NCBI RefSeq assembly: GCF_028649435.1
Contig: NZ_JAQSIN010000002.1
Reading direction: 5' to 3' (one strand)
DNA: 64,000 nucleotides
DNA from: Curvibacter microcysteis
GTDB taxonomy: Bacteria; Pseudomonadota; Gammaproteobacteria; Burkholderiales; Burkholderiaceae_C
In this document: positions 27,701-35,838 of the stretch, piece by piece
Numbering within the stretch: position 1 is the first letter of the stretch
How the letters are laid out: each line of letters starts with the position of its first letter
The notes under the pieces: generated by a model
The model's input: only the letters and a program-made list of their open reading frames with translations
The model's database searches: none
Told to the model about the DNA's origin: nothing
Program-made: the position numbers and the translations under genes

Positions 27701-28720
27701 GGCGCGCTCAAGGCGGAGCTGGGCTCCAAGGCACGCGGGGCCTTCCAGGCCCTGGCGGGCCTCAAGGTGGCGGCGGCGCCCGCCCCTGCCGCGGCCGTGT
27801 CGACCGCTGCAGCGACCCAAGGCAAGAAGGCGGCCACGGCCGCTCCGCCGGCGGCGCCGGCGCGCAGTGCCGAGCAACGCTACACCGCCTGGACCTTTGG
27901 CGAGCTGCCCGAGCTGATGGAGATCCGCCGGGGCCAGCAGACCCTGATCGGTTTTCCAGCCCTGATCGATGGGGGTGACGCGGTCAGCATCGAGGTGTTT
28001 GACGAACCCGAGGTGGCGGCGACCAAGCACCGCGCCGGCCTGCGCCGCTTGTTCGCGCTGCAGATCAAGGACGCGCTCAAGTACCTCGAGAAAAACATCC
28101 CCGAGCTGCAAAAGATGGCCGTGGCCTTCATGCCCCTGGGCACGCAGGAGGAGTTGCGTGAGCAGATCCTGGACCTGGCCCTGGAGCGCGCCTTTTTGCT
28201 CGACCCGCTGCCCACGGACGAATACGCCTTCAAGCGCCGCATCGAGGAAGGGCGAGGGCGCCTGACCCTGATCGCCAACGAGGTCGCCCGCCTGGCTGGC
28301 ACCATCTTGGTGGAGTACGCTGCTGCGGCGCGCAAGATCAAGGACAGCAAGAACGCCCCCGAGGCCAGCGCCGACTGCGCTCAGCAATTGCAGCGCTTGG
28401 TGCCCAAGAAGTTCCTGGCGCAAACCCCCTGGGGCCAGCTGCAGCACTTTGCTCGCTACCTCAAAGCCATCACCTTGCGTTTGGACAAGTACCGGGCCGA
28501 CCCGGCGCGTGACAGCAGCCGCCTGGCCGAGTTGCGTCCCCAGGAACAGCGTTATTGGCGCCTGGTGGCCGAACGCAAGGGGGTGGTTGACGCGCGGATG
28601 CAAGAGTTCCGCTGGCTGCTGGAGGAGCTGCGCGTGAGCTTCTTCGCCCAGGAACTGCGCACGCCCCAACCGGTCAGCGTCAAACGCCTGGACAAGGCCT
28701 GGGCGCAGATCAACAGCTGA
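24707..28720 (+). CDS. hrpA: ATP-dependent RNA helicase HrpA
   Basis: DEAH-box helicase of 1337 residues, the full-length HrpA type. The Walker A is GETGSGKTT (44-52), the DEAH box is IIDEAHERSLN (about 149), and SATID and QRAGRCGR motifs follow. HA2/OB-fold regions come next, then the long DUF3418 C-terminal domain. In other bacteria HrpA acts in mRNA processing and rescue of stalled ribosomes. There is no in-frame ATG before residue 31, so a TTG start is likely. The choice between 24707 and the TTG at 24728 is unclear. It is divergent from the ribH2 riboswitch. Confidence 0.95.
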   Translation: MSPPVLPLSTAPLQIEFPESLPVSGKREEIMAALAQHQVIIVCGETGSGKTTQLPKIALALGRGKLNAAPGQKGQLIGHTQPRRIAASSVAKRIAEELKTPLGEVVGYKVRFQDRLSKDASVKLMTDGILLAETQTDPLLKAYDTLIIDEAHERSLNIDFLLGYLRQILPRRPDLKVVVTSATIDANRFAEHFASAKGPAPVIYVSGRTFPVEQRYRPFEESRDYGLNEAIADAVDELWQGRVGGDILVFLPGEREIREAADHLRGHLAHVPHLRNAEVLPLFARLSQPEQDRIFDGHTGRRIVLATNVAETSLTVPGIRYVVDAGTARVKRYSFRSKVEQLLVEPISQAAANQRAGRCGRVADGICIRLYDEKDFAGRPRFTDPEILRSSLAGVILRMKSLHLGVVEEFPFLEAPSGRAIADGYQLLSELGAVDDANELTPMGQELARLPLDPRVGRMIIEARERNALEEVLVIAAALSVQDVRDRPMEAQAQADQAHAKWDDEKSEFSGYIRLWQWLADAKGGAMALTKRGQVAPPPPPQRRASAAVLPVAQRLQVPAIIAPPEPVAATHKLSNRQYENLLRQNFINVRRLREWRDIHSQLLTVVTEHRWVINRNPASYEQIHLSMLAGLLGNVGWKMEEEAPSGEYLGARGIKFHRHPGAHLRKKPGRWIVCAELVETTRLFGRGIANIEPQWLEQIGGHLLKKQMLDPHWEKRSAEVVAYERATLYGLVVYSGRRISYGRIDQVAAREIFIRQGLVEGEFETRLPFLAANQKLIRQVEDLEHKSRRQDVLVDEELIYAFYDQLLPADVYSGATLEHWFKEASRLNPKLLQLTREELMRHEAAGITTSAFPRHVRLGGVDCVATYLHQPGDAKDGVTVDVPLFVLNQVNEDRCEWLVPGMLKDKVQALLKSLPQKPRARLVPLPESATRLTEKLNEPAVFGHGSLTEALLKLVREQVQLDVKRADFKLDMLAPHLFMNFRIVDEHGRQLGTGRNLGALKAELGSKARGAFQALAGLKVAAAPAPAAAVSTAAATQGKKAATAAPPAAPARSAEQRYTAWTFGELPELMEIRRGQQTLIGFPALIDGGDAVSIEVFDEPEVAATKHRAGLRRLFALQIKDALKYLEKNIPELQKMAVAFMPLGTQEELREQILDLALERAFLLDPLPTDEYAFKRRIEEGRGRLTLIANEVARLAGTILVEYAAAARKIKDSKNAPEASADCAQQLQRLVPKKFLAQTPWGQLQHFARYLKAITLRLDKYRADPARDSSRLAELRPQEQRYWRLVAERKGVVDARMQEFRWLLEELRVSFFAQELRTPQPVSVKRLDKAWAQINS

Positions 28721-28921
28721 GTCCCCTGGGCGGCTGTCAGGCCCAAACCGCCCAGGCGCGGCGACGCTTCACCCGATTGCGCCGCGTGGTGGGGCACTGA
28801 CCGCTCTCATGCAGCCCCAAGCCAAGGGCTGCCGTCGGTCACCCAGGCGACCTGGGGCCCCCGGAGCTTCCCCGATGTGCGCGCGCAGGGTGACTTGTAA
28901 GCTGGGCTGCAAGGAGACCTC

Positions 28922-30610
28922 ATGCGACCGCACCACAAGTTCTGGCCCAAACGCCTACCGCACGCCATCACCCCGCCTTCCACGCCACTGTGGGATAACC
29001 TGGCCGTCAATGCCAAGCGCTACCCTGACAAGGCGGCCTTGGTCTTTTTGGGGCGCCAGTACCCTTATGCCGAGTTGATGGCCCAGGTCGAGCAGGTCGC
29101 GGCCCGGCTGCATGCGCTGGGTGTGCGCCGGGGGGACCGCGTGCTGCTCAGCATGCAGAACTGCCCGCAATTGGTGATCGCGCATTTCGCGATCCTGCGC
29201 GCCAACGCGGTGGTGGTGCCCGTCAACCCCATGAACCGGGCCGAAGAGCTCAAACACTACATCGTCGACCCCGACGCCAAGGTGGCCTTCACCACGGGGG
29301 ACCTGGCGGGCGAGCTGGCCCGCGCCAGCAACGCCTTGCCCGAGGCGCAGCGCCTGCAGCACCTGATCGTGACGCAATTCACCGACGGTTTTGATCCCAC
29401 ACAGATGCAGGGCGAAACCCTGCCTGCGGCTTGGGAGTCCTGGCTGCTGACCCAGCACGCACTGCCCACCCTGGAGGGCGGTCAAGTCAGCAGTTGGAGC
29501 GAGGCGGTGCAGGGCCAAGGCCCAGCGCCCGAACCCTCAACGGGCGGGACGGACATGGCCCTGCTGCCTTACACCAGTGGCACGACGGGCCTGCCCAAGG
29601 GGTGCATCCACATCCATTCGAGCATCATGCACAACGCCGTGGCGGGCAGCCTGTGGGGCACGGCCACGCCTGAAAGTGTGGTGCTTTGTGTGGTGCCCCT
29701 GTTCCACATCACGGGCATGGTCAGTGTGATGCACACCACGATCTACACCGGGGGCACGCTGGTCCTGATGCCGCGCTGGGACCGCGATTTGGCCGGGCGT
29801 TTGATCTCGCGCTACAAGGTCTCGAACTGGACCAACATCCCCACCATGGTGATTGATCTGCTGGCCAGCCCGCACTTCGCCAGCTACGACCTCTCTTCCT
29901 TGGTCTACATCGGCGGCGGCGGAGCGGCCATGCCCCAGGCCGTGGCCCAGCGCCTGCTGGAGAACTACGGTCTGCGCTATGTCGAAGGCTATGGCCTGAC
30001 TGAAACCTCGGCCCCCTCGCACACCAACCCGGTGGATGCGCCCAAGCAGCAGTGCCTGGGCATTCCGTTCATGAGCACCGAAGCCCGTGTCATCGACCCC
30101 GACACCTTGCAAGAGCTGCCCCAGGGCGAGGCCGGTGAAATCGTGATCCACGGTCCCGAGGTTTTTCAGGGCTACTGGAAGCGGCCCGACGCCACGGCCA
30201 GTGCCTTCATCGATCTCGAGGGCAAACGCTTCTTTCGCTCAGGGGACATGGGCCGGGTCGACGAGGACGGCTACTTCTTCATGACCGACCGCCTCAAACG
30301 CATGATCAACGCCTCGGGCTTCAAGGTCTGGCCGGCCGAGGTGGAGGCCTTGATGTTCCGCCACCCGGCCATCCAGGAGGCCTGCATCATTTCCACCAAG
30401 GATGCGTACCGGGGTGAATCGGTCAAAGCCGTGGTGGTGCTTCGCGCCAGCCACGCCCATGTGACCGAGGCCGAGATCATCGACTGGTGCCGCGAGAACA
30501 TGGCCGTCTACAAGGTGCCGCGCGTGGTCCAGTTCGTGGAGGCATTGCCCAAGAGTGGCAGCGGCAAGGTCATGTGGCGGGCCCTGCAGGAGGCCGAGCC
30601 AAGCCCCTGA
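28922..30610 (+). CDS. long-chain fatty acid-CoA ligase (AMP-binding enzyme)
   Basis: Adenylate-forming enzyme of 562 residues that activates a carboxylic acid to its CoA thioester through an acyl-AMP. The P-loop YTSGTTGLPKG lies at about 217-227. YGLTETSAPSHTNP, RSGDMGRVDEDGYFFMTDR, KRMINASGFKVWPAEVE and a C-terminal catalytic lysine in SGSGKVMWRAL complete the family set. The substrate cannot be told from sequence; long- or medium-chain fatty acid is the default. It is monocistronic, with an AAGGAGA ribosome-binding site 5 nt from the ATG and a terminator after it. Confidence 0.9.
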   Translation: MRPHHKFWPKRLPHAITPPSTPLWDNLAVNAKRYPDKAALVFLGRQYPYAELMAQVEQVAARLHALGVRRGDRVLLSMQNCPQLVIAHFAILRANAVVVPVNPMNRAEELKHYIVDPDAKVAFTTGDLAGELARASNALPEAQRLQHLIVTQFTDGFDPTQMQGETLPAAWESWLLTQHALPTLEGGQVSSWSEAVQGQGPAPEPSTGGTDMALLPYTSGTTGLPKGCIHIHSSIMHNAVAGSLWGTATPESVVLCVVPLFHITGMVSVMHTTIYTGGTLVLMPRWDRDLAGRLISRYKVSNWTNIPTMVIDLLASPHFASYDLSSLVYIGGGGAAMPQAVAQRLLENYGLRYVEGYGLTETSAPSHTNPVDAPKQQCLGIPFMSTEARVIDPDTLQELPQGEAGEIVIHGPEVFQGYWKRPDATASAFIDLEGKRFFRSGDMGRVDEDGYFFMTDRLKRMINASGFKVWPAEVEALMFRHPAIQEACIISTKDAYRGESVKAVVVLRASHAHVTEAEIIDWCRENMAVYKVPRVVQFVEALPKSGSGKVMWRALQEAEPSP

Positions 30611-30634
30611 GTCGCACCTTCAAAAGCCTCTGAG

Positions 30635-30659
30635 AAGCCGGGCATGTCCCGGCTTTTTT
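30635..30659 (+). terminator. Rho-independent terminator after acyl-CoA ligase
   Basis: AAGCCGGG and CCCGGCTT form an 8-bp stem with loop CATGT, followed by TTTT. It closes the acyl-CoA ligase transcript. Confidence 0.88.
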
Positions 30660-30845
30660 GCGTCTGAGTCGGTGCAATCTTTAGAAAATGGCAATAAAAA
30701 TCACTTTACAGGATTGAATAAATCAATAAAATCACAAATATCAAATTAATTCATCACAAAAAAGCTTTCGTACGTCAGCGAACTGATCTTCGCTGCGGGC
30801 TCGTCGTCAAGGAAGATCAACGAGTCCTCACCTTTTGAGGCCACC

Positions 30846-32453
30846 ATGACCATGTCCAACACCACCATTCGCACACGTTTTATCCTCCTGCTGGGGGTGT
30901 TTGTTCTGGGATTTGGACTGTGTGCAGGTTGGTCCTTCCATACCCTCAATGAGCTGAAAGTCAACGGCCCGCTGTACCAGCGCATCGTCCAGAGCAAGGA
31001 TCTGGTGGCGGATGTCTTGCCGCCGCCCCTGTACGTGCTGGAGCCTTATCTCGTCACCCTTCAGTTTGCAGACACAGCGGGTGCGGCTGAGCAGGCCGCG
31101 CTGCGCCAACGCATGGACGCCTTGCGCAAGGACTATGACAAGCGGCGCCAGCATTGGCAGCAGGCTCAACTTGAGCCCGACTTGGCACGCTTGATTCTGG
31201 AGCAAGCCCATGCACCGGCTCAGCAGATGTTCAGCCTGTTCGAGTCTCAGTTGATTCCCGCGGTGCAGCGATCTGATGCCGCTGCCGTGACGGCAGCCAC
31301 GGCTGAAATTCGGCGAGCCTACGAAGCGCATCGCCAGGTCATTGACCAGGTGGTACTGCGGGTCAACGAACGTGCGGCCCGCGACGAACAGGATGCAGAG
31401 CGCAACATTGCCCAGGCCACGGGCTGGGCCCTGGGCATGGTGCTGCTGTCTGTGCTGGCCAGCATTGGCGTGGCGGTGTTCATCATCCGCAGCATCACCG
31501 GACCCTTGACCCTGGCCATGGGCGTGGCCGACCGGGTGGCTGAAGGCGATTTGACGCAGAACATCGAGGTGCGCGGCCGCGACGAAACCGCCCGCTTGTT
31601 GGGCGCGCTGCGCCGCATGCAGGACAGCCTGCTGCACACCGTCAGCACCGTGCGCCGCAATGCCCGCCAGGTGGCGGCGGCCAGCGGCGAAATCGCCACG
31701 GGCAACCACGACCTCAGCGAGCGCACGGAGCGTCAGGCCTCGGCCTTGCAGGAAACCGCTGCGTCGATGGAAGAACTGGACTCAACCGTCAAAAAGAACG
31801 CGGCCAATGCCCATCATGCCCACGGCTTGGCGGACACCGCCAGCCAGGTGGCTCTGAAGGGCAGCCATGTCATGGGGCAGGTGGTCAGCACCATGCAGGG
31901 GATCAACGACAGCTCGCACCGCATTGCGGACATCATTGGTGTCATCGATGGCATCGCCTTCCAGACCAACATCCTGGCCCTCAACGCTGCGGTGGAGGCT
32001 GCGCGCGCCGGTGAGCAAGGCCGGGGCTTTGCCGTGGTGGCCAGCGAGGTGCGCAACCTTGCCCAGCGCAGCGCGGCCGCCGCCAAGGAGATCAACACCC
32101 TGATCACCGACAGTGTGGCGCGGGTTGAAGATGGCAGCCGTTTGGTGGGCCAAGCTGGGCGCACCATGGAAGAGGTGGTGGCGGCCATCCAAAACGTGAG
32201 CACCATCGTCAGTGAGATCAGCGTGGCCAGCGCTGAGCAAAGTGCCGGTGTGAGCCAAGTCGGCTTGGCCATCACCCAGATGGATCAGGTGACTCAGCAA
32301 AACGCCGCACTGGTCGAGGAAAGTGCCGCAGCCGCGCAGGGCTTACAAGCGCAAGCCCATGACCTGGTGTCGGCGGTGTCGGTGTTTGTCCTGCCCTCGG
32401 AGTCGGTGCCCAACGGGCTGGGGCGGCATGTGCCGGCGGGGCTGCTGGCCTGA
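30846..32453 (+). CDS. methyl-accepting chemotaxis protein
   Basis: Receptor of 535 residues. One transmembrane helix lies near residues 12-32. A periplasmic four-helix-type sensor follows (about 33-190), then a second helix (about 193-218), a HAMP domain (about 220-272) and a cytoplasmic signalling hairpin. The hairpin tip reads DGIAFQTNILALNAAVEAARAG, the CheA/CheW contact region, followed by FAVVASEVRNLAQRSA. No CheR-binding pentapeptide is present at the C-terminus. GAGG precedes the ATG by 5-6 nt. The 185-bp region upstream is strikingly AT-rich and should hold the promoter. The ligand is unknown. Confidence 0.93.
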   Translation: MTMSNTTIRTRFILLLGVFVLGFGLCAGWSFHTLNELKVNGPLYQRIVQSKDLVADVLPPPLYVLEPYLVTLQFADTAGAAEQAALRQRMDALRKDYDKRRQHWQQAQLEPDLARLILEQAHAPAQQMFSLFESQLIPAVQRSDAAAVTAATAEIRRAYEAHRQVIDQVVLRVNERAARDEQDAERNIAQATGWALGMVLLSVLASIGVAVFIIRSITGPLTLAMGVADRVAEGDLTQNIEVRGRDETARLLGALRRMQDSLLHTVSTVRRNARQVAAASGEIATGNHDLSERTERQASALQETAASMEELDSTVKKNAANAHHAHGLADTASQVALKGSHVMGQVVSTMQGINDSSHRIADIIGVIDGIAFQTNILALNAAVEAARAGEQGRGFAVVASEVRNLAQRSAAAAKEINTLITDSVARVEDGSRLVGQAGRTMEEVVAAIQNVSTIVSEISVASAEQSAGVSQVGLAITQMDQVTQQNAALVEESAAAAQGLQAQAHDLVSAVSVFVLPSESVPNGLGRHVPAGLLA

Positions 32454-32527
32454 GGGCGCGTGGGCCTGCAAAGCGCTTGCTGATGCGTTTGCTTAAATGG
32501 CAGGCAGTGCAAGTACTGTCTATTGAA

Positions 32528-32605
32528 ATCAAGGACTTAGCGTGGCCTTCAACGCCCTGGGCACGGCTTGTCCACAAGCTTGTCCCAGGCTGACGGGGAG
32601 AACTG
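32528..32605 (+). repeat. 78-bp intergenic repeat, copy 1
   Basis: It begins ATCAAGGACTTAG, contains the 20-mer GGGCACGGCTTGTCCACAAG after an 18-nt variable stretch, and ends GGGGAGAACTG. Within it, TTGTCCACA (32568-32576) and TTGTCCCAG (32580-32588) resemble DnaA boxes and are 12 nt apart. The inner GCTTGTCCACAAGC is palindromic. The second copy starts 237 nt downstream. Confidence 0.75.
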
Positions 32606-32764
32606 GGCCCGCTTTCCAGGTCCCGCCTCGATCACCAGTGCCAACCTGATGTGGGGGCTTCGATCTGCTCCCCGTCGGCGTCTTTGGGCACTTGGAGCCC
32701 CGGTCAGGGCGTCGAAAGTTGTCCCCTGCCTAAAAATGAGGCGCTTTAAGCATTGTTCTTGTGA

Positions 32765-32842
32765 ATCAAGGACTTAGACCCTTGTTCCGCTGAGAGGGCA
32801 CGGCTTGTCCACAAGTTTGTCCACGCTGACCGGGGAGAACTG
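32765..32842 (+). repeat. 78-bp intergenic repeat, copy 2
   Basis: It has the same 13-mer, 20-mer and terminal 11-mer as copy 1, at identical internal spacing, with a different 18-nt middle. TTGTCCACA (32805-32813) and TTGTCCACG (32817-32825) again lie 12 nt apart and are closer to the DnaA consensus than in copy 1. Confidence 0.75.
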
Positions 32843-33216
32843 TGGCGGGCCTGGCGAGGAGGGGCCAGCGGCCGTCACGACGCCCCCTCATGCCTTCTGA
32901 TGCGCCATCGCGGTGCATTTTTCATGGATGAGCCATCGTGCTTGGCGATGACAGCTTGGGATCCGGGCGATGCCTGTCCCTGCCAAGCCTGAGTTCGGTC
33001 GGTCTAAAAAATTCATACAAATCAAACAGTTCTTGGCCTGTTTGGTGGCACCTCGATCAGGCGGTTGCCGGCTGAGCCGACCTCTCTGCGTCGTCAGACC
33101 CCCATGGGCGCCGCGGCATTGACGGTCGGTACGGTAAATACCCTGACATAAGAATGGACATAATTTGTAACTCAGTGCACTGATTTTCAGTCTCTCTCAC
33201 CTTTGGAGCCTCGCGC

Positions 33217-34872
33217 ATGTCCGCCATTCTGTCTCTGGATCCCAAGCGCCCGCCCGAACCGATTCGCCGCCGCGAATCCGATCCTGGCTTCTTTCGCTAC
33301 CACGGGATTTGGGCACCAGGGGTGCGCTTGTTTCGCAAGCTGCGTTTTGCATCCAAGGCCATGATCATCTCCTTGGCCTTTTTGCTGCCTCTGCTGGGCC
33401 TGCTGGCGTGGCAACTGGACACCCACACCCAAACAGCCCTGGAGGCCCGTCAGAACGCCACCCGGCAACATGTGGAAATCGCCCATGGCCTGATGGTCTG
33501 GGCCCATCGACAAGAAGTCGCCGGGCAGATCAGCCGCGAGCAAGCCCAGGCCATGGCCAAGCAGGCCATCAGTGAGTTGCGCTACGACAAAAACGAGTAT
33601 TTTTGGATCAACGACCTGCATCCGCATGTGGTCATGCACCCCTACAAGCCGGAGCTCAATGGCAAAGACGTGTCGGACATGAAGGACCCCAATGGCCTGG
33701 CCCTGTTCAAAGCCTTTGTGGCCGTGGTCAAGGCCAAGGGCGAGGGCTTTGTCAATTACCAGTGGCCCAAGCCGGGGCTGGACCATCCGGTCGACAAGAT
33801 CAGCTATGTCAAAGGCTTTGAGCCCTGGGGCTGGGTGGTGGGTTCAGGCATTTACGTCGATGACTTGCGCGCTGACACCCAGCGTTTGCTGGTGTTGAAC
33901 GTGTCGATCACCGTGGCGGCGGTGCTGTTCGCCGGCTACTTGTTCCTGAGCTTTTACCGCGTGATGGATGGGGGGCTGAAGGAGACCCGCCGTCACCTGC
34001 GCGCCATGACCGAGGGCGATTTGACGACCTCGCCGTCCCCTTGGGGCCGCGATGAGGCGGCGCAACTGATGCTGGAGCTGCGCCACATGCAGCGCTCTTT
34101 GCGCGACATGGTGACCCAGGTGCGCCAATCCAGCGATCAGATCGTGCATTCCAGCAACGAAGTGGCCTCGGGCTCCATGGACTTGTCGTCCCGCACCGAG
34201 CAGGCCGCCGCCAGCCTGGAGCAGTCGGCGGCTTCGATGGAGCAAATCTCAGCCACGGTCAACGTCACGCATGGCAACACGGATGAAGCCTCGCGTGTGG
34301 CGCGCCAGAATGCCCAGTCCGCCACCCATGGTGGCCAGGTGATGGGGGAGGTGGTGCACACCATGGATCAGATCCGAAGCTCGTCCAACCGCATCGCCGA
34401 GATCATCGGCACCATCGACGGGATTGCGTTTCAGACCAACATCCTGGCCTTGAATGCGGCGGTGGAAGCCGCGCGTGCGGGCGAGCAGGGCCGGGGCTTT
34501 GCGGTGGTGGCGGGTGAGGTTCGCATGCTGGCCCAACGCAGTGCCGAGGCGGCACGCGAGATCAAGTCCCTCATCGGCACCAGCGTGGAGCAGGTGGAGC
34601 TGGGCACCAGCGTGGTCCGGCGCGCGGGCAGCACGATCGAAGACATCGTCAGTTCGGCCCAACGCGTCAATGCCTTGCTGGATGAAATCTCCTCGGGTTC
34701 GCGGGAGCAAAGCCTGGGCGTCAACCAAGTGGGCCAAGCCCTGCAGGAGCTGGACCGCATGACCCAGCAAAACGCGGCTTTGGTGGAGCAAACCGCAGCC
34801 GCCTCGGCGGCCATGCGCGAGCAAGCCACCCATTTGTCGACCCAGGTGGCGCGCTTTCGCTTGCCCGTTTGA
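33217..34872 (+). CDS. methyl-accepting chemotaxis protein with Cache sensor
   Basis: Receptor of 551 residues. After a 45-residue cytoplasmic N-terminus come a transmembrane helix (about 47-66) and a periplasmic single Cache (sCache_2) domain (about 70-225; YDKNEYFWINDLHPHVVMHP, GWVVGSGIYVDD). A second helix, a HAMP domain and the signalling hairpin with DGIAFQTNILALNAAVEAAR follow. Many sCache_2 receptors sense small organic acids; the actual ligand is unknown. The C-terminus ends FRLPV with no CheR pentapeptide. Its hairpin is close to that of the MCP gene upstream, so the pair may be an old duplication with swapped sensors. Confidence 0.93.
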   Translation: MSAILSLDPKRPPEPIRRRESDPGFFRYHGIWAPGVRLFRKLRFASKAMIISLAFLLPLLGLLAWQLDTHTQTALEARQNATRQHVEIAHGLMVWAHRQEVAGQISREQAQAMAKQAISELRYDKNEYFWINDLHPHVVMHPYKPELNGKDVSDMKDPNGLALFKAFVAVVKAKGEGFVNYQWPKPGLDHPVDKISYVKGFEPWGWVVGSGIYVDDLRADTQRLLVLNVSITVAAVLFAGYLFLSFYRVMDGGLKETRRHLRAMTEGDLTTSPSPWGRDEAAQLMLELRHMQRSLRDMVTQVRQSSDQIVHSSNEVASGSMDLSSRTEQAAASLEQSAASMEQISATVNVTHGNTDEASRVARQNAQSATHGGQVMGEVVHTMDQIRSSSNRIAEIIGTIDGIAFQTNILALNAAVEAARAGEQGRGFAVVAGEVRMLAQRSAEAAREIKSLIGTSVEQVELGTSVVRRAGSTIEDIVSSAQRVNALLDEISSGSREQSLGVNQVGQALQELDRMTQQNAALVEQTAAASAAMREQATHLSTQVARFRLPV

Positions 34873-34944
34873 ACGGGGGTGGTTTCGCGTCCGGGCGGTG
34901 GTGGCCGTGCGGAAGCCGGTTGCGGGCGCCCCTACACTTCGACC

Positions 34945-35805
34945 ATGAAGCCTTCTCTGCATCCTCAGGTCCAGCCGCAACATGCCCTGAGCCCCTGGCG
35001 CGAGCGCCTGTTTCGCATCATTTTTGAGGCCGACACACCCGCAGGCCGCTTTTTTGATTACGCCTTGTTTGCCTTGATCGTGGTCAGCGTCGGCGTGGTG
35101 CTGGCCGACAGCGTGCAGACCTTGCGCCAGTCTCTGGGCGGGGTGTTCAATGTGGCGGAATGGGTGTTCACGGCGCTGTTCACCCTGGAGTACCTGGCGC
35201 GCCTGATCTGTGTGCGCTACCCCTGGCGCTATGCGACCAGCTTTTTTGGCGTGGTCGATTTGTTGGCCTTGCTGCCCACTTACCTGGCGCTCTTCGTGCC
35301 CGAGTTGCACCTGCTGATCGACGTGCGGGTCATGCGCTTGCTGCGCGTGTTCCGCATTTTCAGGTTATCGGCCTACATCAGCGAGTACCAGTCCCTGGGC
35401 CGGGCGCTGGTGGCCACACGGCGCAAGATCCTGATCTTCTTGTCGGTGGTGATGATGATCGTGCTGGTGGTGGGCACGGTGATGCACTTGGTGGAGGGGG
35501 CGGAAAACGGCTTCAGCAGCATCCCGACCTCGATGTACTGGGCCATCACCACCATGACCACGGTGGGCTTCGGCGACATCACGCCCAAAACCGATCTGGG
35601 CCGTTTCATCTCTTCGGCCATGATGCTGCTGGGGTGGGGGACTTTGGCGGTGCCCACGGGCATTGTCAGTTCCGAGATGGTGCAGCAACGCCGCGAGCCG
35701 CAGGCTCCCCCCACCACGCGGCGCTGCCATGAATGCCTGACCGAAGGCCATCTGCTGGAAGCCCGTTTTTGCCAGCATTGCGGCGCTGAACTGCCGCCCC
35801 TTTGA
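34945..35805 (+). CDS. voltage-gated-type potassium channel with C-terminal zinc ribbon
   Basis: Six-helix ion channel of about 286 residues. An S4-like helix has regularly spaced arginines (RVMRLLRVFRIFRL), and the selectivity filter is TTVGFGDI, which marks potassium. After S6 a short soluble tail carries two CX2C pairs (CHECL and CQHCG, 16 residues apart), a zinc-ribbon-like module. The ATG at 34945 is used because the family similarity starts just after it; the frame is open back to 34879. It converges with the amino acid ABC operon. Confidence 0.88.
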   Translation: MKPSLHPQVQPQHALSPWRERLFRIIFEADTPAGRFFDYALFALIVVSVGVVLADSVQTLRQSLGGVFNVAEWVFTALFTLEYLARLICVRYPWRYATSFFGVVDLLALLPTYLALFVPELHLLIDVRVMRLLRVFRIFRLSAYISEYQSLGRALVATRRKILIFLSVVMMIVLVVGTVMHLVEGAENGFSSIPTSMYWAITTMTTVGFGDITPKTDLGRFISSAMMLLGWGTLAVPTGIVSSEMVQQRREPQAPPTTRRCHECLTEGHLLEARFCQHCGAELPPL

Positions 35806-35824
35806 CCCCCGCCCAAGGCGGGGG
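35806..35824. terminator. hairpin between channel gene and ABC operon
   Basis: CCCCCGCC and GGCGGGGG form an 8-bp GC stem with loop CAA, starting directly after the channel stop codon and 15 nt from the end of the converging ABC operon. There is no T-tract, so efficiency is uncertain. Confidence 0.5.
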
Positions 35825-35838
35825 GCAGATGGGCGCCC

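Larger units (their letters stand above)
32454..33216. other. 763-bp intergenic region between two MCP genes
   Basis: A long spacer with no convincing coding frame. It holds two copies of a 78-bp element (32528-32605 and 32765-32842), each with DnaA-box-like 9-mers. An AT-rich stretch at about 33001-33035 is followed by the probable promoter of the second MCP gene (about 33120-33190, with ATAAGAATGGACATAATT). No tRNA, small-RNA signature or terminator could be recognised elsewhere in it. Confidence 0.5.

Noticed and set aside
24590..28669. Minus-strand open frame of 1359 codons opposite hrpA
   Set aside because: Low-complexity Gln/His/Leu/Gly-rich composition typical of the antisense of a GC-rich gene; hrpA on the plus strand has all its motifs.
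30690..30760. TTGAATAAATCAA upstream of the first MCP as an FNR box
   Set aside because: The spacer between half-sites is 3 nt, not 4, and the left half reads TTGAA; in such AT-rich DNA the match is likely chance.
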